Source: Urechis unicinctus
Taxonomy: Eukaryota > Annelida > Polychaeta > Xenopneusta > Urechidae
DNA length: 64,000 nt
Assembly (NCBI GenBank): GCA_034190875.2
Contig: CM067358.1
Location: forward strand, 53,035,730 to 53,099,729
Direction of reading: 5' to 3'
Both the position numbers and the translations under genes were made by a program. The notes under the pieces are model-generated. The model was not told the DNA's origin. It saw only the letters and a list, made by a program, of their open reading frames with translations, and did no database searches. Position 1 is the stretch's first letter. Every line of letters starts with the position of its first letter. Positions 39,901 to 51,900 of the stretch are shown one piece after another.

Positions 39901-42900
39901 ACTCCTATGATATCAACAGGAGTTACAGATGCAAGTCAAACCAGATCTGAAATGGAATCATCTTCAGAGATAGAGAGTGATATTACATACACTGGTCCAT
40001 CAAGTGCAGTTGAATCAAGGGTACAAAGAAGCAGTGAGCAAACGGGACTCGATTCGTCTGATATAAGGGACACATCATTCTATCCACGTAGTAGCGGTAC
40101 TGAAACGTCGCCAATTACAAGCACAGATGTACACGTGCAATCAAGCACCGATATTGATGCTACAGAATCGTCAAGAACTATGCAATCTTCAAAAGTGGCG
40201 ACCGGTGGGATTGATCAAAGTGGCGATACGACAATCCAGACATCAGGTACAGCTGTCCCATCTACAAGTAATCCACATAGAGAAGAAAGTAGCAGCGGAA
40301 ATTCGCCAATCTGGGTCTTTCTCTCCAACAGAATCACAGGTTGTTGAAAGCACTGGCGTTGATTCCAGTGAATCGTCTGCTCAAAGTCGCTCCATGAAAA
40401 CGCCATTGAATACAGATGAGACAATCCACAAAACAAGTTACACGACTGATATTGAGTCAGCTTCAATGGCAGCATCAAGCACCAATGTGGTGGACGTTAA
40501 TCCATCATCGGTAACCCAAACTCCTAGCGAATCCATAAGTAATGTAGACACCATATCCATGGTCATCACAGATAGGTCTCAAGTATCTGATACAGACATC
40601 AGCAAGACAATGTCAGATGCAATGACGGCACAGAAAACTCCTGAAGAGTCATATAGCTTCCTCTGAAACAGAAGAAATCATGACGCCAGACACATTGGCC
40701 ACTGGGCTGGAAACTTCCTCGAGACGCCTTAGTGCTAGAACTCCTATACTATCAACGGGAGCTACAGATGCAAGTACGATCAGATCTGAAATGGAATCAT
40801 CTTCAGAGAGACAGAGTTTCATTACATACACCGGTTCATCTAGTAGAGTTGATTCAAGAGTACAAAGAAGCAGTCAACAAAGTGAACCCGATTCGTCAGA
40901 CATCAGGGACACATCGTTGAGTGCAAGTAGTGACGGTGCGGAAACATCGACAATTACATCCACAGATGTCCACCTGCAATCAAGCACCCATATTGATGCT
41001 ACAAAATCATCAAGAACTATGAAATCTTCAGAAGTGTCGACCAGTGCGAATGATCAAAGTGATGATATGACGACCCAGACATCTGATATCAAGGCATCCA
41101 ACGTCGTCTCTTTCGATGCTAGTTCGCAAGAAAGTAAGCAGACAATACAACAAACATCGTCTGTGTCACAAGATTCACCAAGGCCCGTGTCCTCCACATC
41201 AGTGTCTGGCACGGAGACCGATAGCATAGTGATTGGTTCCTCTGTTCACTTCACTAGAACACTAATGTCGACCACTGGTAATGCAGAGACACCTATCGTA
41301 TCTACCACAGGACCACCCGACTCCCCCAGTGTGGAAACTGGTGCCACTGTTCAATCTGCAAGTAGCCAACATAGAGAAGACAGAAGCAGCGGAGTGTCAG
41401 ATCCAATGACAGCACAGAAAACTCCCGAAAGCAGTCAGATTGCTTCCTCTGAATCAGAAGAAATCACGACGTCTGACATATTGGACACTGGGCTGAAAAC
41501 TTACTCGATGCGCTTTACTTCTAGAACTCCTATGATATCAACAGGAGCTACAGATGCAAGTCAAACCAGATCTCAAATGGAATCATCTTCAGAGATAGAG
41601 AGTGATATTACATACACTGGTCCATCAAGTGCAGTTGAATCAAGGGTACAAAGAAGCAGTGAGCAAACGGGACTCGATTCGTCTGATATAAGGGACACAT
41701 CATTGTATCCACGTAGTAGCGGTGCTGAAACATCGCCAATTACAAGCACAGATGTACACGTGCAATCAAGCACCCATATTGATGCTACAGAATCGTCAAG
41801 AACTATGCAATCTTCAAAAGTGGCGACCGGTGGGATTGATCAAAGTGGCGATACGACAATCCAGACATCAGGTACAGCTGTCCCATCTACAAGTAATCCA
41901 CATAGAGAAGAAAGTAGCAGCGAAATTCGCCAATCTGGTTCCTTCTCTGCAGCAGACTCACAGGTTGTTGAAAGCACTGGCGTTGATTCCAGTGAATCGT
42001 CTGCTCAAAGTCGCTCCATGATTACGCCATTAAATACAGATGAGACAATCCACAAAACAAGTTACACGACTGATATTGAGTCAGCTTCAATGGCAGCATC
42101 AAGCACCAATGTGGTGGACGTTAATCCATCATCGGTAACCCAAACTCCTAGCGAATCCATAAGTAATGTAGACACCATATCCATGGTCATCACAGATAGG
42201 TCTCAAGTATCTGATACAGACATCAGCAAGTCAATGTCAGATGCAATGACGGTACAGAAAACCCCTGAAAGCAGTCAAATAGCTTCCTCTGAATCAGAAG
42301 AAATCATGACGCCAGACACATCGGCCACTGGGCTCGAAACTCCTATACTATCAACGGAAGCTACAGATGCAAGTACGATCAGATCTAAAATGGAATCTTC
42401 TACAGAGAGACAGAGTGAAGTTGATTCAAGAGTACAAAGAAGCAGTGAACAAAGTGGACCAGTATCATCTGATATCAGCATAACGCCATACGAAAGTCGT
42501 GCGATAATGACGACCCGAGAGGTAGAAAGCTCACTTAATGACGTTTCGAGCATCCGAATGAGTCGATACCAATCGTTTGTGCCAGAGACTTTGTTCCCCT
42601 CGCGTTCATCAGAAGTTGAGTCAATGGAATCCAGTGGGGATGAAACCATGGATAGTCTAACACCTGTGTCACCCAACGTGTCACTGTTCCCAACAACTCG
42701 AGACATCAGTTATTCCTCGATGACTATTCTTAGTTCCCTGGAGAGTGATGCAGGTAGTGGATTTTACCCAAGTGAATCTCCCTTTGAATCTGATGTCAAC
42801 TCACCAACGGATTCGTCGTCACTCTATACTCAAAATAGATCCATGAGAAGTGCTAATTCGACGGAGTTTCGTGAGCAGAGTACATTTATTAGAACTGTGA

Positions 42901-45900
42901 TGTCTGACGCATCTTCAACAAGTGGGTATGGGTCTCATATGTCATCCACTCACCAACTTTCTTCAAGAGAAGAGATCGGCGAATCAAGTACCGACAAGAG
43001 CGAACTCGAGACAAGTGAGATATCGTTAATTACCAGCTCACCTTCAACACAATCAACCATTCAACGATCTGATTTAACATCAGACCCTTCGGAGGGCTCA
43101 GCAATTTTCACGGAATCATTGTTAACACCAGATCTTAGCTCGGAGTATATTTATCAATCGTCCTCAGCAAGAGATGACAGATCTGAGTCTATATTACTAT
43201 CTCCTTCAACACAAGAATTAACATCGGAGTCATTCTCAACACCCACTGAGAGTTCAGTGTTTGTCGTCTCGCTGTCATCGGCAACACTGGGTAGGACTTC
43301 TGGACTCGTCGTATCATCATTCTCGTCACCAGATGCCAGTTCGCTGGTTGATATTCCATCATTCACGGCACCATTTGAAAGCTCCATGTTAACCTTGCCA
43401 CCCTATACAACGCCTCTTGCAAGCTCGGGATTTACCTCTTCATCATTTGCAATACCAGACAGCACTTATTCTATTTCTAAGTCATACACAACTACTCAAG
43501 ACATCAGTTCCGAGTTTATTTCCGAATCATTCACAACGCCAGATGCGAGCTCTGTGTTGATCACCCCATCATTCTCCACTCAAGATATGAGTTCAATACT
43601 TTCACCAGATTTAAGCTCTGAATTTATTTCTCAATCGTTCACAACATCAGACATGAGCTCTGAGTTTGTCTCTCTTTCATACTCAGCTCCACAAACAATC
43701 ACCCCATCATTCTCTACTCCAGATATGAGCTCAGAATTTTCACCAGATTTAAGCTCTGAGCTTATTTCTCAATCGTTCACAACACGAGACTTGAGCTCTG
43801 AGTTTGTCTCTCTTTCATACTCAACTCCAGATGTCAGTTCCGAAATGACAATCTCAACGTCAGAAATGATCACCCCATCATTCTCTACTCCAGATATGAG
43901 TTCAGAATTTTCACAAGATTTTAGCTCTGAGTTCATTTCTCAATCGTTCACAACACCAGGCATCAGCTCTGAGTTCATTTCTCAATCGTTCACAACACCA
44001 GGCTTGAGCTCTGAGTTTGTCTCTCTTTCATACTCAACTCCGGATGTCTCATCGTCAGAAATGAGTACTTTCTTTATTTCGATATCATCGGATGTGAGTT
44101 CTGAGTTTGTGTTTCCATCATTCAAAACAGCAGAAGTGAGCTCGGAGTTTGTCTCTCTGTCTGTCTCATCTCTAGTTTACAGCTCAGAGTTATTCTACTC
44201 CTCTGACGTGAGTACAGGATATACCCTCCTTTCGTCCACAACTGAAGATTTGAGGTCCTCTTTGACTATTCGGTCATTATCTTCAGTTGATGCAAGCACT
44301 GACTTATTGTCATTCACCCAATCTATCTCCAGCTCACACTTTTTATTTCTTCCTCATTAACGTCGCCTGATTTGAGTACCGATTCTGTCTTACCAACTGT
44401 GCTGGATTCGAGCTTCTATTTCACCACGTCATCTGTAGAAGAATCAAGTCAGCAGTTAGATTCATCAATCCAAAGCTCTGCTACTATATTTCCATATTCG
44501 TCGGAGCGATTTGAGTCCAGTATATTAGCGTCAATTCCAGACCTAAGCCCATCCCCCTCCATTGAAGCATCCGATAGCCAAAGTACATTCTCATCCCATG
44601 AAGTGACCAGTACAGAGCGCATGGAATGGTCAACCCCACCATTGACATCACAACCAAACATTCCATCATCGTTCCAACCAAGCGAGTCTCGTCCCAGGTC
44701 CGATGTTGACATTCCATCTAGCTATACGCCTGAATTCACAGCATCATCCATCCAACCAACGCCGTCCTTCTCCGATTACCCCAGTTCTTCGTTCCCACCT
44801 GTTTTTCCTAGTGCTTCTGTCACACCAGGGCCGTCAACAGAAACTCCTGATGTCACTACGCAGCCAGTGTCCCCTGCATTTGAGGATCTTTTGATCATGA
44901 CGGTTAGAGTGACGTATGGACACAATATTTCCGACGGGGAGTATCGTGAAGCAATTGAACGTGGTGGGTGAACTTTCTGTGCGGTTTAGATAAGAAGATA
45001 AACAGTTCCTTTCTGTGCAAAATCATATTTGCAAATCTTGTATAACATTTATAATATTGAATAATTGTTAATTTGTTGAATTTCAATGAGATATTTAACT
45101 GACATTTGAAAAATAACAATGATTTATGTTGTTTTGTAGGTTTGCTGAAGGCATACCTTATTGGTCTGACCCTGCCAGTGAGCAACAGAAGGAAGCGAGC
45201 TCTACCAGACGTCCTCCCGCCTAACCCAGACAACTATGCTGTGACGGTGAGGAGTTAGCTCCAACCTCTCACCAGATCACTAAGATACTTTTACTTTGTT
45301 CCGGGCCCATTCAACAAAGCTACATATTAAATTCTACACAGTAATCCTGCCAGATGGTTTTTCTGCGAGTTAACGTTTGACAACTTTTTAATTGCCTGTT
45401 TGAATAGATATATCATTTCTTAAGCGTATCCCAGATAATTTGTGTCCTGGTTACAGGTCAAAGATATAGAGGAGTCTGATGCGGAGAGCACTGCAGATAT
45501 CACATTTTATGTCTGGGACAAAGATACCGGGGCTGTCTTGCCTGCCGAAGATGTGGAACCAGTCTTTAAACGAATGGCGAAGAGTGACATATCAGCTTAT
45601 GTCGGACAAAGTGTAAGTGAATGCATTTAATGGAATATATCCATCCAACTAGATGATCAATATCAATCATACATTATAATAAATAGTGAACATCACAACA
45701 CGATTAATCAGCAACAACATTTACTATGTATGGTGAATGGCTTCATCAATTTACCAAAATCAGTACCGCTCACGATGTTAAATATTCATGAATAGGTGTT
45801 GGACTATCCGCGAGCATTGGCGTCAAAAGACGAAGATGGTCTCCCGTTCTGGTTGTGGATTCTCATTGCTATCTTAGTCTTCATCATCCTCATCATTATT

Positions 45901-48900
45901 CTCGTGGCGTTGCTATGGAAACGAGGTTACTTGAGTAAGCGTTCTTCTGTGGAACCGGAAGCTAGGCCGGAGGTAGGAATACAAGCAATAAGATGACTAC
46001 TAATATTTCAGTCTTCGAAAAATGATTTTTCCCAAACAAAGAAAACTTATCATGTGGTAAATATACTAAGATTTCATCTTTGCTTCAAATGAAATCTCGG
46101 AAAATGGTTTAGGTTAAATTTGTTTTCCACTTTCAGAAGTTGTTTATTATGGATAGCCCTGGAACTAAAAGATATCACAGGGTATATCGACTATCTATTT
46201 ACAATACTTTTAGTACCACTTTCATATAGAAACGGGAAACATATGTTGGTTATCAAATGCTGTTTGAAATCCAATATTTGTTTAACTTAGTTGCCTATGT
46301 TGGTTTTTTTATTTTTCTACATGACGGCTCTATTTTAATTCCGTGTACATTTCCAGTTTGATCGTAGCACTAACAATCATACATCGGACACAAGGAGCTT
46401 ATTTTATATTTACTTTGCTCTGTAGTGACATGGCTGCGTTCCTTCCTTTGGCTACGTTTTTTTCCTGGTTTAATCATTTAAGTAGCGCACCTGGGTGTTT
46501 TCATACAAGACTTTCCACCATGATGTTGTTGCTGATTTGTAGGGTAACCTCGCTTTTATGTGCTAGGGTTATACCAATGGTAATCAGTTATAGCATATTG
46601 CTCCAAAAATTAGCATAAATTTTAAATTTTCATTTGTGGACCAAAAAATGCTTATAACATTTCATTGTATGACAGAAATTGGCTCAGAAAACTCGACGTC
46701 AAAATCAACGCGATCTTGAGAAGCAGCCGCTTGTAATGAGAGAGAAACCATTTCCAATGTATGGATCCCAGAAAGGTGGCACTTTGCTGGTTAAAGCAGA
46801 AGAAGATCACAGCCCTTCTGAGATGGGTAAGAAATTATATGCAGAAGATCTCAAGAAGAAGAAAAAGAAGCCCAAACTTCAGCCACGGCGCCGTTTAGAC
46901 TACTCCGGCCATCCGCCAGTAGCTCCACAATCAGATGGGCTGGTCCGCAAGCACATCATATTGACAGCAAGAGACAGCACCAAATCTGTCCCTGAGACCA
47001 AAAAGGCCAAAGATATGTATGCCACTGCATTTGCTTTGCCGGAGGTTCAGTTCAGAGATGCGGAAAGTCCAAGATCCCCTCCGTCTCTCAGTCCCGATGA
47101 ACCGCCCTCTGCTTATAAATACTTGAGTCCCGCTCCAAGCCCTCGAATTGAAATAACACAGAGGTCTGCTCCTGGTGGTTCCAGAAGACGCACTCGTCCA
47201 TTACAAAGGGACGACAGGTACAGCTATGAAGACGCGCCCACATTGCGTATTCGTGAATATTCAGTGACACCCACGAAGGTACAAATCCCTGTGATGTCAC
47301 CGGTCGTCATCCGCTCAAATGATCCTGCTCAGTTTGAAGACATGTACTACCCAGAAGAGGAGCCGACCACACCCCAATCACAATACAGGCATCGTAATTA
47401 CTTCTCTGATAACGACATGTCAGAGGCTGGAAACAGATCGAGCCAGCGACGGTCACGAATGAGGGACTATTTCAGTGACGAAGATTACCCTGTATTTGCC
47501 GACGAACCAGATATGGTCGCGCAATCGTGGGATCACAGAAGAGATTATTTCAGTGGAGATGATCTTCCAATGGTGCCTACGAATCCACAGAAGGATTACC
47601 TCACACCAGAGTATACAGAGCAGGTGTCTTCCGCCCGAAGCAGTATGATATCAGCAAGTACAGCCTCTCAGGGAAAGGACTGGGACTACGATGGCGATAA
47701 TGATAGTGTTTTCTATGTTAAAGAAACTGAAAATCTAGTCCCCAAGCATAAACACAAACGAGTCAAAAAGCCAAAACCACAAGAAGAGGCGTCTGATTTT
47801 TACCAAACAGCTTGGGTTGAATCTGAAAGACCATCAAATCCTGAAAGCAAACCACCACGCAAACCCAAAGCTAAACCCAGGACTCCAAAAACCAAGAAGT
47901 CCAAGGTGGATCCAGAAAGAGTCCCTGACCAGGACTTCATAGAGATGAAGATGGAAGTTACTGAACCTGAAATCATACCTATGCAGGTATTACCATCGGC
48001 AGAGGAGCCACCTAGAGCTAAGACTCCAGATTGGCCAATAGTTAATGCGATAGAAACAGAAGTATTGATACCTGTAACTCGTCTCAACACCTCGTTCGAG
48101 GCTCAACCTACGAATGAAATTAAGGCACCTATTCCTCTAACCAAATTGCGATCTGAATCAGTGTCATCATCTCCCATGATTCCTACACGATCACCGTCAC
48201 CTCCAAAACATGTAACTCACAAACCACCTATCTCACCCAAGGTTGTTCTGAGGAAAAAGAAGGTCCTGCCAGTTCCTCCGCCTCCAGAAGTTGCTGCTGT
48301 TGACGAAGAGAAAGCCAAAGCATCTATCCTCGGTCTGAAGAAATCTTCCCCTGCAACGCCCAGATCGTCTTCACGACTCCCTCCAGAAGATGTGGTCGTG
48401 CCCAGTCCGGAGCCAACGCCCTCGCCAGACGGTGACCTGTACAGACCAAGTAACAGGAAGAACCAAGTGTTACCTCAGCGGTCAGAGTCTTTCTCCACCG
48501 ATACTGACGTCTCACTTCCGGCGCTGGACAGATGGGCCATGCCATCTGATAGACTCCTGGGAGACAAGGAAATCAGCACATACAGAGAACGGCAACCCAA
48601 AGCAAGAAAAACATCCGCTCCAGTAACAACGCCAGGAAATACCCGGTAAGTTAATGTGGTCAACTTAAGTGGAATGAATAACTCCTGGGGAAGCCGGGTA
48701 AATGGGGTTTGGTTTTTTTCAATTGCGGCAGGGTAGGCTGCAGGTTTGTGTTTTCCACGCTGATTTATCGGTATGATCAAAATATTTCAAAGCCACTTTC
48801 AAATCTGAAGTTAACCAAAGGAACAAAAAAGGAAACATGAACCGCAAAATGTGACAACCTATGCAAAGAAAGTTGGAGTGGGGGTAGTCAGATATTTATT

Positions 48901-51900
48901 CTTTCCAATTAGGCGGGGAAAGGGGTGGTTTTTAATAGATTTCAAGTGGAGATGGTGGGGAACAGCTTGTAAACCAAACTAGCATTGGAAAAACACTATG
49001 TACCACACCCGGGCATCAGCAAGAGTTATACCAGCGACATTTCTGAATGAATCCCAAAATTTTAAATACCAAATGTTCTTTAACATTACAGAAATAACTG
49101 CCACTTTCAACTGTTTGGAATCGATACCGTATTAGTTTTAGCTCTGGTTCAAGAAGTAGTGCCCGATCATTTGTAAAATGGAAGTTATTAAAGAATCATC
49201 CGGTAGAGACCATAGGAGCACGTGATCCATAATACAGTTCATTTCCTTGATATTACCATAAACGTCGGGTGGCTGCCGGGGGTGGCTGCTCCTTCTGACC
49301 AATCAGTTCCCATTTTGGTTGCTTTTAATTCACATGTAACCCCACCGCTCACGGCTTCAACGGTGCTCTCCAATCTGGGTCAAGTCAATTAGATTAGGTC
49401 AGGTCGTATTGGCTCTGTTTCGCTTAACAACGCACAGAACGAAACACTTGACATGAAGAGATTATGGGGCCATGTTGGAAAAATTGCTGATTGTTGTTGA
49501 TTAATAGTGTGTTTGAACGTGCAAAACGACTCACGGGAGAGCGTTGTTGTGAAACTGCTGCTTCTTCCTAGTACGAAAGGTACTGAAATAATTAAATAGA
49601 CTAAAAATAATGCTATTTAACCTTGTGATTGTAAGCAAATGACGTATGCCCGGTGACCAGTCCAGCGGGTGGGGTTTACACTAATTCCTTTCGGACACGC
49701 GTACCTTTGATTCACGCTTTATTGTTCTATAATGATCATTTTTGATGCGCAAAAAAACACTGTGGTATCAAGTCAGCATTTGACAAATGTGTTTGTTCCC
49801 AAGGGTCAAGTGTAGAAAATATTCTTATGACTGTTGACAGGCCATTCAACAAGTTATGACACAATGATGTTTCTATTTGTAACCTTATAGCAATGTCCAG
49901 ACAGGGTTCCTTAGTTATCATGTTCAAATCAAATCACCCAGCCCTACAGCTGCATTTAATGAAATAACAGTGTCATGACAGGTCTGTAGGACGTTTTAGG
50001 TATCATCCCCTCTTCATACTTGAATCTTCCAAATTCTCAATTATATCAAACCTGATAGAAAATCCACTCTGCAAGAATATCACCTCTGTTAACAAGTGTG
50101 TTAAACCATCATACATAGTGCTCACTGTGATATACTGATTATTAGAGATAACAACTTGCTATCTATATTTTTATGGCCACTAGCTACATGGTGTAAATCA
50201 TGCTCTGTGAGCGATTTCACCTATTACTTGGCAAGGCACCATTAACCTTGCCAATCCATCCAAGTGCTATTACATAATACCAAACTGGGTGACATTGGCA
50301 GAGAGTAAACAAGGATTTAAGTTGGAGGTTGGTTTTCCTTCGTGGGACTTGTGTGCCATTAGATTAAATCAGTTGTGAATGTTAAAAGATGTCATTGGGA
50401 TTTGTGGTGGGTTAGTGGGAGCTACAGGTTTCATTTGGCCTCTGCTACAGCGCTGATGTGCCAGACCTTTGTTGACTGTGCCTGCATGGCATGTGACCAG
50501 GATAAGTCCATCTATATATCAGCCATATATCACTTGATAGTCTGAGATCACAGTTCATAGATTGTCAAAACCCTTACACAGACACCAGTACCAACTCCAG
50601 TCAATGCTGGAACAATAAAAAAAAGACGCTATGCTTTTCCAAATACAAACGAGGTGACTTTTTGTCTTGCTTGAGGTGGCAATCTTCTCTTTAACCTATT
50701 CATAGAATGCCTTTCTCATATGGTTTGTATAATGACATGATGGGATTTGTTTGTGATGGTGCATAGGGACAGGAGCCAGAAGGCACGGAAGTGGTTTGAT
50801 CAGGATGATGACTCACTGAGCATTGGAGAGAGGAGTTTGGAGGTCCAACCTCGCGACAGGTTGCCTCTCCACACTAGGAGGCGCCACACTGCACTCTTCA
50901 GCAGCGGCGAGGACACAGTTTCTGTTGACAGCATGGAGGTGGGTCCCCAGTTACAATTATCCTCAGCTGATGAAATATCACTGCAATAATGGGATGTGTA
51001 TATGTCGGTCATTTCATATCGAATCAATCAAATTTTAAGTTGTAGTATTCAGTGCAAATTTAAAAATTGTATTAACCATATTTACTCATGGATAAGTCTC
51101 TCTGAAATTAATGCCCTCTTGACCATGTACGGCTGTCAACTTAGAAATCGGTTGAAGGCTCGTGTACAAAGTTAGGAATTGTTGTGCTAGAATAAGTTAT
51201 GGGTCTGTTATTCATACTTTGATATTTTTTTCTGTAACAGCTTGATCTACCAGAAGCAGGGTTATTTGAGCATGTGGCTAAGATGAGTCGGCTCACTGAA
51301 CCACAGAGCCCAGTCCGCCTCATGCCCGGTGCCAATCTTGGACTCGGTACCAACCCCTTCCTACCAGCAATGCCTCCTGTGAGATACCAAGCATCTCTCC
51401 AGCCAGATACACCCTTGACATCACTCATCATGCCAACAGAGGCTGAGTTTTCTCCACCTGGAGGACCCCAGCCATCAGATAGGCGGACAAATACTCATGT
51501 ACCAGCATCCCCGATCCCTGTCAAACTCAACATGGTCAGTTCTCTGGAATACTGTTTAAATATGATATATCAATACATTGTAATTTCATGAGGTCAAACA
51601 CACAATAGTTATTACACTCCATTATATAGCCTAATATTACCTCTTTCCTCTTATGTCATCCAAGCTTATTTCAAATACATCATTTGCACATCTCTTTTAT
51701 ATCTAATCCAGTGCCATGCCCTGCTAGGTTTGTGATGTGTTATTGGATCCATGTTAACTACTTCTGTTACTTGCCTGAGTTGCATAAAGGATACTTCTGA
51801 TGTTACCCTGCATGCTTTTCTTCATCTCATCTCCATCTTTTATAATTTATCTCGCATCTCAAAGCCTTTATACAGAAGCACCATGACATCTACTTACTGC

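Noticed and set aside
32535-41773. Repeated short open frames in array C on both strands
   Set aside because: Same reason: they recur with the 1626-bp unit and only mirror the main frame.
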